Shown here piece after piece: positions 26,899-33,825 of a stretch of 35,979 nt of DNA. The DNA is from Planctomycetaceae bacterium (GTDB taxonomy: Bacteria > Planctomycetota > Planctomycetia > Pirellulales > Pirellulaceae), in the NCBI GenBank assembly GCA_021298315.1, contig JAJTFC010000032.1, positions 1 through 35,979 on the forward strand, given 5' to 3'. The first letter of the stretch is position 1. Each line of letters opens with the position of its first letter. Below the pieces are notes generated by a model. That model had not been told where the DNA came from. It made no database searches and worked only from the letters and a program-made list of their open reading frames with translations. Both the position numbers and the translations under genes were made by a program.

Positions 26899-27366
26899 AT
26901 GGATTCGGTATTTGAACATATCATTGATGTTCGCGATTCGGACATCGATGTACTTGGGCATGTCAACAATGTGGTGTATGTGCAATGGATGCAAAACGCA
27001 GCATACGCTCACTCGGCAGCATTAGGCTGGACGCTTGAACGCTACTTGGAACTCGGAGCCGGATGGGTTGCAAGACTTCATCAGATCGAGTACCTGCAAC
27101 CCGCATTTGCCCAAGACAGAGTGATCATCAAGACATGGGTTGCGGACATGAAGAAGGTGACGTCGACTCGGCGTTATCGGATGGTTCGTATGGATCCACC
27201 CTTGGCCGACGCGCAAGGAGTTGTCGATCCGAGTGCTCCGATGCGAGAAACGCTCCTTGCGGTGGCTCACACCAATTGGGCGTTTATCGATTACAAACGG
27301 GGGACTCCGATGCGGATCCCTGCCGAGATGGCGGCGGACTTTCCTCTGATCATCGATTCGAAGTAA
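26899..27366 (+). CDS. Hotdog-fold acyl-CoA thioesterase (4HBT, YbgC-like)
   Basis: The 155-residue protein fits the 4-hydroxybenzoyl-CoA thioesterase/YbgC family. It has the motif DVLGHVNNVVYVQWM (about residues 16-30), with the Asp that acts as catalytic residue in the family. Conserved later segments include RLHQIEYLQPAFAQD and TRRYRMVR. It would hydrolyse acyl-CoA thioesters in the cytoplasm. The ATG at 26899 is preferred over the overlapping GTG at 26896. It is the last gene of the sdh operon, only 9 bp after the dehydrogenase, and its stop lies 6 bp from the stop of the convergent AP2 gene. Substrate and any link to the dehydrogenase are unknown. Confidence 0.85.
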   Translation: MDSVFEHIIDVRDSDIDVLGHVNNVVYVQWMQNAAYAHSAALGWTLERYLELGAGWVARLHQIEYLQPAFAQDRVIIKTWVADMKKVTSTRRYRMVRMDPPLADAQGVVDPSAPMRETLLAVAHTNWAFIDYKRGTPMRIPAEMAADFPLIIDSK

Positions 27367-27372
27367 AGCGAA

Positions 27373-27849
27373 CTACCTAGGCTTGATTTTCTTTGGCCCA
27401 TAGAGTTCGATGACTCTTTCTCGATCGCTGATTTCTCGCTCGCGGGCTAGGCAAGCCAGGTTCCAGGCGTGTTTTTTGGTGTAGCGGTTCCAAGCGAAAC
27501 TCACCTTGCACCGTTTGCCTTTGGAATCGATCCATGATGCGCAGTAGGCGTAGGATTCAGCGTTCTTCCATCGAGGGTCAACGTTCTTGACCTGATGAAC
27601 GCCGACTTTACCGGTGGTGTTGCGATGGGTCTTGCGCCCCTTAGCCGTTTGGACGCTTGGAGATTCCTTGACCAGTTTGGTGTAGCAGGCTTTCGCAGCC
27701 TGCAACGACTTGGACTTTCCTCCGTACTGTCGATCATTGAAGAATCGCTGTTGGCGTTTGCCTTGGCGCGTCAATCGCACCATCCAACCACGGGTGCTGA
27801 GCCCTTCGTAATCAATCCTAGTGATCCCCTTATGCTTGGCTTCAGGCAT
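27373..27849 (-). CDS. AP2-type DNA-binding domain protein
   Basis: The 158-residue protein is small and basic, with many Lys, Arg and Trp residues. Two repeated segments resemble AP2/ERF DNA-binding units, with a three-strand sheet then a helix. The first is near residues 8-60 (KGITRIDYEGLSTRGWMVRL, then KSLQAAKACYTKL). The second is near 76-140 (TGKVGVHQV, then SYAYCASWIDSKGKRCKVSF, KKHAWNLACLARE). In bacteria AP2 domains are known from homing endonucleases, integrases and small planctomycete proteins of unknown targets. No nuclease motif accompanies them here. A DNA-binding function is inferred. It is transcribed alone from the region downstream of pabB and converges on the thioesterase. 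Confidence 0.65.
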   Translation of the reverse strand: MPEAKHKGITRIDYEGLSTRGWMVRLTRQGKRQQRFFNDRQYGGKSKSLQAAKACYTKLVKESPSVQTAKGRKTHRNTTGKVGVHQVKNVDPRWKNAESYAYCASWIDSKGKRCKVSFAWNRYTKKHAWNLACLAREREISDRERVIELYGPKKIKPR

Positions 27850-27976
27850 GGTCTAACGATGGGCGAATGGACGGTGCAGAAAAGGAAGATAACGACAAGG
27901 GGAGGAGAATCGAAAAGGATAATCGGCAGGGTCGCTGTGGTCTACTGGGTAAAGGACATAAGTTCTAACAGAATCG

Positions 27977-27999
27977 AAAAACCCCCTTTTGGTGGGTTT
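27977..27999 (-). terminator. Intrinsic terminator of pabB
   Basis: On the minus strand the hairpin AAACCC-A-CC-AAAA-GG-GGGTTT (one bulged A) is followed by a run of five T. It starts in the pabB stop codon region (27998-28000), the expected place for termination. Confidence 0.75.
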
Positions 28000-29449
28000 A
28001 AGAATTCGGGAGCGAATCCCTGATGGCTGCGACAATCCCAGCAGCTTTTGTCCAAGTCTCCTCCTCCTCTTGTTCTGGCTGGCTATCGGCGACAATCCCA
28101 CCACCGACTTGGAATTGCCACCAACCGTGCGAGCAAGTGAGTGTTCGAATGAGAATGTTCCAGTCCATGTCTCCGTTGGTCGAGATATAGCCCAAGCAGC
28201 CGCAATAGGGCCCTCGCACGGTGGGTTCAATCTCGGCGATGATTTCCATGGCTCGGATCTTCGGTGCTCCCGTGATACTACCGCCTGGGAAGATCGCGGC
28301 CATGAGTTGGCTCAAAGAGACGTTCTCTTTGAGACGTCCGCGAATACTGCTGACCATATGCAAAAGGAAAGGAAACGTTTCAATCTCGCAAAGGCGATCT
28401 ACCGATAACGAGTCGACTTCGCAAATCCTGGATAAGTCGTTTCGCAGGAGGTCGACGATCATGATGTTCTCGGAGCGATCTTTCTGAGAATGCATGAGTT
28501 CCTCGGCCAGTTGCTGATCCTTTAGAGGATCACCGCTTCTGCGACGTGTTCCTTTGATCGGTCTGGTTTCGATCCATCGATCTTTGACTTGGATAAATCG
28601 TTCCGGTGATGCGCTGACGATCTGAGCGTCACCGACATCGAGATAGGCTGCAAAAGGCGCCGGATTAACTTGCCTCAGACGCATGACAAGTTCGCTTGCG
28701 CTGCAGCGCTGAGGACAAAGGAGTCGCTGGGATAGGTTTACTTGAAAGACATCCCCGGCCAAGATGTACTGACGTGTTCTCTCGACGGCTTGGCGATAAC
28801 CATTGCTATCGAAATTTCCAAGCCAGCCTCCTCCGAGTCGGGTTTCGAATTGCTCAGCCCGCAGTCCATGCGCCATGGCATGAACACTTGCAGCGCGAGC
28901 TTGTGACTCAACCACAGCGGTCTTGTCATCGAGGAGTTTCATGAACCACTCGATTCGTTGCCGCGCTCTTGTTGCCCGATCCGAATCGGAGGCAACCGGC
29001 TGCGTTAGGGAACCGAAGCCTTGGGAAAAGACCCAGCCTCGGTCAGGCTCGGTTCCTTGTCGGTGCTCCCAAGCAAAGACCACATCGTAGATTCCGAGCC
29101 AACAGATCGGAACACCCAGTTCGTTGTGGAGAGCTTGCGGGATCTTTTCGAAACACCCTCCAAACTCATAGCTGAGCATCCCTGCCAAGCCACCTTGAAA
29201 GGGTACTTCTGTTCGTGCGAATGTTTTATATTTAGAAATCCATCGTTCGACGGAGGCAAGTGGATCAGCGATGGGCTCATCGATCGAAAAAACATCGATA
29301 GGATCCGCCGCAAGGAAGCTAAAACGGCTTCGTGGATCGTTGCGCAAGGCGCTATCGAACCAGATGCAACCAGGCAACTTCGATAGCTTGGAAAAAACAG
29401 CCTCCGGAGTCACCTCCGGAGGCAGATCCATTTCGATGGGTTCAAACAC
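27998..29449 (-). CDS. pabB: Aminodeoxychorismate synthase component I
   Basis: It converts chorismate to 4-amino-4-deoxychorismate with ammonia from a PabA glutaminase, the first step to p-aminobenzoate and folate. The 483-residue protein matches the chorismate-binding family. The motif PIKGTRRR near residue 297 carries the Lys typical of PabB, whereas anthranilate synthase TrpE has PIAGT. Further signs are DLLRNDL, FPGGSITGAPK and GDMDWNILIRTL. The start is GTG at 29449, or ATG at 29431 six codons later; a good ribosome site is seen for neither. A terminator-like hairpin lies within the first 20 codons. No pabA or pabC is in the window. The C terminus ends at a clear intrinsic terminator. 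Confidence 0.92.
   Translation of the reverse strand: MFEPIEMDLPPEVTPEAVFSKLSKLPGCIWFDSALRNDPRSRFSFLAADPIDVFSIDEPIADPLASVERWISKYKTFARTEVPFQGGLAGMLSYEFGGCFEKIPQALHNELGVPICWLGIYDVVFAWEHRQGTEPDRGWVFSQGFGSLTQPVASDSDRATRARQRIEWFMKLLDDKTAVVESQARAASVHAMAHGLRAEQFETRLGGGWLGNFDSNGYRQAVERTRQYILAGDVFQVNLSQRLLCPQRCSASELVMRLRQVNPAPFAAYLDVGDAQIVSASPERFIQVKDRWIETRPIKGTRRRSGDPLKDQQLAEELMHSQKDRSENIMIVDLLRNDLSRICEVDSLSVDRLCEIETFPFLLHMVSSIRGRLKENVSLSQLMAAIFPGGSITGAPKIRAMEIIAEIEPTVRGPYCGCLGYISTNGDMDWNILIRTLTCSHGWWQFQVGGGIVADSQPEQEEEETWTKAAGIVAAIRDSLPNS
29392..29423 (-). terminator. Intrinsic-terminator-like hairpin inside the 5' end of pabB
   Basis: On the minus strand a perfect 10-bp stem, GCCTCCGGAG/CTCCGGAGGC with loop GTGA, is followed by TG and six T. 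It is 54 bases after the lipoprotein stop codon and codes in frame for PPEVTPEAVF of PabB. It can stop lipoprotein transcripts or act as an attenuator for pabB. Confidence 0.75.
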
Positions 29450-29477
29450 GCTGTCGGTTTTCCCGCCCTGCGGGTTC

Positions 29478-30080
29478 TTAGTGGTGATGGTGATGATCGA
29501 TCAGCAGGAGCTTCTCTTCCTTGCCGTCGATTTTGGCAACCAATCGAGCTTGGACACCCTTCTCGTCTTGGCCACTTGCACCGACAAGGGTCAAGAGCTC
29601 TTGGTCTTTGACCTGGAAGATCGATCCGGCGATTTTCGCTGACTCAAGCGGTTCGAGTTTGAACTTCTTCTCTTGGCCGCTGGAGGTCACGACGACTTCG
29701 ACCGAATCGATTTTGTTCCCGCCACTGACGAGTTCTTCGAAGTAAACGGTCAAGGTTTGTTTCTCTTCGTCGTGAGCCCATTCAAAGTGAGTGGTCGCGT
29801 TGGTATCAAAGTGGGCGATGTGACCTCCATTAGGGCCATGCTCGGGATGGTCATGCCCAGCATGATCGTCCTTCTTGGCCGATTTGCCATCGGAGTGGTC
29901 GTGCCCATGATCGTGCCCATGATCGTGCCCATGATCGTGGTCGTGATCATGGTCGTGATCATGAGCAGAACTCTTGGCACCGGCAGCTTGCTTAGATCCT
30001 CCCTTTTTCGGAGCATCGCATCCCACCCAGACCGGGACGCTCAAAACCAAGGACAGTGCGATCCATTTCGAGATTTTCAT
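29478..30080 (-). CDS. His-rich metal-binding lipoprotein
   Basis: The 200-residue protein begins at ATG 30080, chosen because an AGGAAA ribosome site precedes it and the next residues form a lipoprotein signal (KISKWIALSLVLSVPVWVGC) with lipid-attachment Cys21. The -3 residue is Trp, which is unusual for a lipobox. A run of HD and HG dipeptides follows (about 40-75), then HAGHDHPEHGPNGGHI, likely binding zinc, copper or nickel. The rest is a compact, Lys/Glu-rich beta-type domain. The natural protein ends in five His residues right before the TAA. Function is unknown; metal buffering or sensing at the membrane is inferred. Two palindromes lie in its upstream region, and a strong terminator follows 54 bp after the stop. 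Confidence 0.8.
   Translation of the reverse strand: MKISKWIALSLVLSVPVWVGCDAPKKGGSKQAAGAKSSAHDHDHDHDHDHGHDHGHDHGHDHSDGKSAKKDDHAGHDHPEHGPNGGHIAHFDTNATTHFEWAHDEEKQTLTVYFEELVSGGNKIDSVEVVVTSSGQEKKFKLEPLESAKIAGSIFQVKDQELLTLVGASGQDEKGVQARLVAKIDGKEEKLLLIDHHHHH
29896..29966. repeat. 12-bp tandem repeat coding the His-Asp/His-Gly run
   Basis: A unit close to CATGATCGTGCC, with variants ending GGTCGTGAT, recurs about five to six times. It encodes alternating His-Asp and His-Gly on the minus strand, so copy number could vary by slippage without breaking the frame. Confidence 0.7.
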
Positions 30081-30116
30081 AGCGAGTTTTCCTAGCTTGG
30101 GTGGCAACTTGATTCC

Positions 30117-30151
30117 TGCACGCATGTGCAAACGATGTGCGTATTGTACGC
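30117..30151. promoter_or_regulatory. Two palindromes upstream of the His-rich lipoprotein
   Basis: TGCAC-GCAT-GTGCA (30117-30130) and GCGTA-TTG-TACGC (30139-30151) lie 37-71 bp before the lipoprotein start. The second contains TACAAT on the minus strand, a plausible -10 box, so a repressor bound here could block transcription. No good -35 is visible. Confidence 0.4.
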
Positions 30152-30180
30152 TATGGGTAAAAAACGGTTCGCTGCTGTCG

Positions 30181-31311
30181 CTATTTCGGACGCAATTCTC
30201 TTTGGCAGTCTGGATCGTTTGGCGTCGGCTGGCCGACCGACTCGACCGGGTGGGTAAAAAGGTATCTCCAGACACTTTCGTGGAGGTACTTTCCGTCGCT
30301 CTTGCGAATGGCGGCTTTCCCCGGAGTTACGCAACTGTGAGCCCGCTTTTCGTCTTGGCCGACATCGGCATCGCTAATGAGCCGACGCGTGTTGGAATAA
30401 GGGGCCTGCTGCTGGTCGACGTTGACGATCGGGCCAAAAGCTTGCAATCCCAGCAACTCCCAGCTTCGACAATAATGATCCCCGCTCCATCCGGTATCAA
30501 GGACGTGGGAGAATCCAAAGAAACGCTCTTTGGGTGTGGCCGAATCGAGCCCTTGCCATACCTCGTACTGGTCTCGGGGGCCACAGAACATGACCACCCG
30601 ATCGACCCGTTGATGCAGAGCGAATCTCGCAGAAGTGGTCGCTCCGTGAGAAGCTCCCGAAACGATGACTCGTTGCCAATCGACCTGCGCGTTTGACTTC
30701 GACGACTTGCCATCGATCGATTCTTGCAAGAACTGCCCCCAGCCACCCTGGGGGTCATTTTCACCGAGCCATAGCAGAAACTGACGCACTCTTTCTTGAA
30801 CACCATCGGGCTTATCGATCGCCACCAGATCGCTAAAGTCCTCGCCGGTTGCGGCTTCTAAGCGAATTTTTCCTAGCGTGGTTCGATCCTCAGGCGGTGG
30901 CTCTTTTCCAAAACGATTGAACCAACCGTTGGCATAATGCACCCTCAAGACGTGGAAGCCTTCGTCGGCCAGGAAATGAAAAAGCTCAGGACTGTGCCCC
31001 ATAAGCCATACGACGAGCTTTCCCTTGGAGAGCTTGCCCTTGGAACCCGCTTTGCTTGGACGGCAAGCGTGCTGCATATCAGCCGGCTTACCGTCCTTTT
31101 CGAGAAAGAAATCGATCTCAGGATAAGCTTTGGTGCGAGGATCGATGCTACTGGCTCGGGCGGTAAACTCAACGTAGGGTTTGCCCGTCGGATCTTGACC
31201 AAACCCCGGAGTGCTCGTTACAAGTCCAATCAACAAACAAAGAGTCAAGCAAAACATCAGCGGTCTTGCCAAGATAGAATAGTTCAGTGAGTCCATGAAG
31301 GGATGACGCAT
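30181..31311 (-). CDS. Secreted alpha/beta hydrolase-like protein
   Basis: From the ATG at 31311 the protein has 376 residues and a signal peptide (SILARPLMFCLTLCLLIGLV, then TSTPGFGQ). Starting at 31356 would give an improbably long n-region. The fold signs are KLVVWLMGHSPELFHFLADE, where the first strand precedes a turn, and the nucleophile elbow VIVSGASHGATTSARFA (G-x-S-x-G). A later strand is VDRVVMFCGPRDQYEVW. The His partner may be in AHSCVTPG. This resembles the BPSS1187-like esterase group. The substrate is unknown. It is divergent from the histone-deacetylase-like gene, with about 70 bp between starts, and upstream of the lipoprotein on the same strand with 100 bp between. Confidence 0.65.
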   Translation of the reverse strand: MRHPFMDSLNYSILARPLMFCLTLCLLIGLVTSTPGFGQDPTGKPYVEFTARASSIDPRTKAYPEIDFFLEKDGKPADMQHACRPSKAGSKGKLSKGKLVVWLMGHSPELFHFLADEGFHVLRVHYANGWFNRFGKEPPPEDRTTLGKIRLEAATGEDFSDLVAIDKPDGVQERVRQFLLWLGENDPQGGWGQFLQESIDGKSSKSNAQVDWQRVIVSGASHGATTSARFALHQRVDRVVMFCGPRDQYEVWQGLDSATPKERFFGFSHVLDTGWSGDHYCRSWELLGLQAFGPIVNVDQQQAPYSNTRRLISDADVGQDEKRAHSCVTPGKAAIRKSDGKYLHESVWRYLFTHPVESVGQPTPNDPDCQRELRPK

Positions 31312-31370
31312 AGCGACTCTCGTCGGGCCAGGGGCTTTCGTTTCAAATGTTTCCATCGCGAGTATACATC

Positions 31371-31377
31371 AGGGGAG
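31371..31377 (+). promoter_or_regulatory. Strong ribosome binding site deciding a TTG start
   Basis: AGGGGAG lies 4 bases before TTG 31382, which opens the conserved N terminus MKIYFTDRFVLPLPEGHRFP. No ATG stands in the right place, so TTG is the start. Confidence 0.7.
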
Positions 31378-31381
31378 AGCG

Positions 31382-32290
31382 TTGAAAATATACTTCACCG
31401 ATCGATTTGTCTTGCCGCTTCCCGAAGGCCACCGCTTTCCGATGAGCAAATACCGGCGTTTACGGGATCGATTGATCGCAAGCCCTGTTCATTATGGGGA
31501 TGTATTCCTCGAACCACCCGCAGCAACGATCCAGCAGCTGAGCCTTGCACATGACCACGATTATGTCCAGCGAGTCGTCCAAGGAGAACTTACGGACAAG
31601 GAGCTCAAGCGGATCGGTTTTCCGTGGTCGGCTGAAATGGTCGAGCGTTCCTGCCGCAGCTCTGGAGCCACCTTGGCCGCAGCACGCGTGGCGCTACGCG
31701 AAGGGATCGCAGTGAATCTTGCAGGGGGAACCCATCATGCGATGCGTGGGGCAGGGGAGGGCTACTGCGTCTTCAACGATTCGGCAGTGACGATCCGCAC
31801 GCTGCTCAATGAGGGGCTTATCCAACGCGCCTGCGTGATCGACTGCGATGTACACCAAGGGAATGGAACAGCGGAGATATTAGGCGAGGATTCGAATGTC
31901 TTTACTTTTTCGATCCACTGCGCCAAAAACTTTCCTTCGCGTAAACACCCCAGCCATTTGGATGTCGATCTGCAGGAAGGGACTGGCGATATGGCTTATC
32001 TGGCCCAGCTCGAACAAGGGCTTGCACAAGTCATGTCCGCAGCGCCTTACGATCTAGCGATTTATCTTGCCGGTGCAGACCCCTTTGTTGGAGATCGGCT
32101 CGGACGCTTGGCGCTGAGCAAGGAGGGGTTGCGGATGCGAGATCGCTTCGTTTTGGATGTGCTTACCGAGCGGGGGATCCCAATCGCAGTGGCCATGGCC
32201 GGCGGTTACGCGCCAGATGTCAATGACATCGTCGATATTCACGCAATGACCGTGCATGAATGCGCCCGGATCGCATCGATGTACTGTTGA
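31382..32290 (+). CDS. Histone deacetylase superfamily (AcuC-like) protein
   Basis: The 302-residue protein is a compact zinc-dependent deacylase of the arginase/deacetylase fold. Active-site signs are the His pair in GGTHHAMRG (near 116-122), CVFND, zinc ligands Asp and His in DCDVHQGNGT (near 154-163), the second zinc Asp in AGADPFVGDRLG (near 230), and the catalytic Tyr in AGGY near 278. Bacterial relatives deacetylate acetyl-CoA synthetase, acetylated polyamines or other small amides. The substrate here cannot be told. The start is TTG with a very good ribosome site. It is convergent with the DUF1501 gene. Confidence 0.9.
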   Translation: MKIYFTDRFVLPLPEGHRFPMSKYRRLRDRLIASPVHYGDVFLEPPAATIQQLSLAHDHDYVQRVVQGELTDKELKRIGFPWSAEMVERSCRSSGATLAAARVALREGIAVNLAGGTHHAMRGAGEGYCVFNDSAVTIRTLLNEGLIQRACVIDCDVHQGNGTAEILGEDSNVFTFSIHCAKNFPSRKHPSHLDVDLQEGTGDMAYLAQLEQGLAQVMSAAPYDLAIYLAGADPFVGDRLGRLALSKEGLRMRDRFVLDVLTERGIPIAVAMAGGYAPDVNDIVDIHAMTVHECARIASMYC

Positions 32291-32303
32291 TGGTTCTCCG
32301 ATT

Positions 32304-32365
32304 GGATCAGACGGATCAGACGGATCAGACGGATCAGACGGATCAGACGGATCGGACGGATCAGG
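32304..32365. repeat. 9-bp tandem repeat between convergent genes
   Basis: About seven copies of GGATCAGAC, one altered to GGATCGGAC, fill almost all of the 70 bp between the stop codons of the deacetylase-like and DUF1501 genes. The final partial unit contains the DUF1501 TGA stop. The minus frame through the repeat would read Ser-Asp-Pro. Confidence 0.85.
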
Positions 32366-33797
32366 CCAAAATATCCTGGACGACATTTCCATGCACATCT
32401 GTCAGTCGGAAATCGCGTCCGGCATACCGGAACGTCATCCGCTGGTGGTCGTAACCCATCAATTGCAAGATCGTGGCATGCAGATCATGGATCGATACTG
32501 GATTCTCCACTGCCTTGAAACCAAACTCATCGGTCGCTCCATAGACCATCCCCCGCTTGACCCCTCCACCGGCCATCCACAATGAAAATCCCCAGTGGTT
32601 GTGGTCTCGGCCCTGACTAGCCCCACCTCCGTCTTGTCCCATCTCGACAGTCGGAGTCCTGCCAAACTCACCTGTGCACAAAACCAATGTCTCATCGAGC
32701 AACCCTCGCTCTTTGAGATCGATAATCAATGCAGCCAAACCGGAATCGCACTCGTTGGCCACCTTGCGATGCTCTTGCTGAATGTTTGAATGGCTATCCC
32801 AAGGTTGCATCTCACCGTGCCATGTCTGCACGAACCTTACCCCTCGCTCGACGAGCCTCCTTGCGATGAGCAACTGCCGATTCTGTGGGCCTTGGCCATA
32901 AAGATTCAAAATATGCTCGGGCTCCTTGGAGATATCAAAAGCTTCGCTTGCCTCGGTCTGCATGCGAAAGGCTAGTTCGAAGGATTTGCGCCGCGCCTCG
33001 ATTGCTGCTTCCCCCGGGCGTTGTTCCAAGTGTTTGTCGTTGAGTTGCTGCAAGAGTTCGAATTGCTTGGACTGCTCGCTTGCCGACAACCGCTTGTTCT
33101 GCAAATGATCGATCAGTTTCGACGTATCGCTCTTGGAGGTATCGACCCGTGTGCCTTGATAAGCTCCAGGCAAAAAGGCGCTTCGCCAGTTCCCAGCACC
33201 TCCTACGGGTAAACCTCCAGGACACAGGGCGACGAATGCGGGAAGGTTCTCGTTGACCGTTCCCATCCCCCACGTCAGCCAAGAGCCAAGGCTCGGTCGC
33301 ACCAATCGCTGATCCCCAGTGTTCATGAGCATTAGCGACAATTCATGGCTGGGTAGTTCGGCATACATCGAACGAATGACGGTCATCTCGTCGACGCATT
33401 TGGCAAGCTTGGGAAACAAATCGCTGACGGGAATCCCGCTTTGGCCATGCTGCTCAAAGGCAAACGGCGATGGTAGTGCCACTCCGGTCTTGCGCTCGGT
33501 CTTGAGGTTCTCATACGGGAGTATCTGGCCGGCTCTTTTGGTCAACTCAGGCTTGGGATCAAACGTATCGACTTGCGATACCCCTCCATTTAAAAACACA
33601 TGGATCACATGCTTGGCCTTCGCCGGAAAATGCAGCGGCAAGGCACCTTGGGTTGCAAGGTTTGGCAAGTCATCTTGGGCTAGTCCCCGCGAGGAAGAGG
33701 CGAGCATGCTTGAAAGGGCCAATGAGCCAAAGCCCATCCCGCAGTTTCGCATCCAATGCCTCCTAGGCATCGATGAATTGGATTGCAGTGGATTCAT
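32361..33797 (-). CDS. DUF1501 domain protein (planctomycete sulfatase-like)
   Basis: The 478-residue protein has a Tat-like N terminus (PRRHWMRN followed by a hydrophobic core, GMGFGSLALSSMLASSSRGLAQ cut at about residue 41), so it is exported. The DUF1501 body is clear: HVIHVFLNGGVSQVDTFDPK near 63-82, SHELSLMLMNTGDQ, RFVQTWHGEMQPWDSHSN and CTGEFGRTP near the Asp/Glu-type catalytic positions of the alkaline phosphatase/sulfatase superfamily. Its activity is not established in the family. It follows the PSD1 gene by 28 bp, the standard planctomycete pairing. The C-terminal residues lie next to the 9-bp tandem repeat. Confidence 0.93.
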   Translation of the reverse strand: MNPLQSNSSMPRRHWMRNCGMGFGSLALSSMLASSSRGLAQDDLPNLATQGALPLHFPAKAKHVIHVFLNGGVSQVDTFDPKPELTKRAGQILPYENLKTERKTGVALPSPFAFEQHGQSGIPVSDLFPKLAKCVDEMTVIRSMYAELPSHELSLMLMNTGDQRLVRPSLGSWLTWGMGTVNENLPAFVALCPGGLPVGGAGNWRSAFLPGAYQGTRVDTSKSDTSKLIDHLQNKRLSASEQSKQFELLQQLNDKHLEQRPGEAAIEARRKSFELAFRMQTEASEAFDISKEPEHILNLYGQGPQNRQLLIARRLVERGVRFVQTWHGEMQPWDSHSNIQQEHRKVANECDSGLAALIIDLKERGLLDETLVLCTGEFGRTPTVEMGQDGGGASQGRDHNHWGFSLWMAGGGVKRGMVYGATDEFGFKAVENPVSIHDLHATILQLMGYDHQRMTFRYAGRDFRLTDVHGNVVQDILA

Positions 33798-33825
33798 GGC
33801 GATGATCCTGAAGGTCGATGGGTGT

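Noticed and set aside
27998..29449. TrpE (anthranilate synthase) as identity of the chorismate enzyme
   Set aside because: The PIKGT motif with Lys is the PabB signature; TrpE has PIAGT.
29462..29474. CCCGC/GCGGG hairpin as the lipoprotein terminator
   Set aside because: It has only five pairs and is followed by A, not T, on the transcribed strand; the hairpin at 29392-29423 fits far better.
29896..29966. Regular 12-bp repeats suggesting a CRISPR-like array
   Set aside because: No spacers; the repeats are contiguous and code for the His-Asp/His-Gly run of the lipoprotein.
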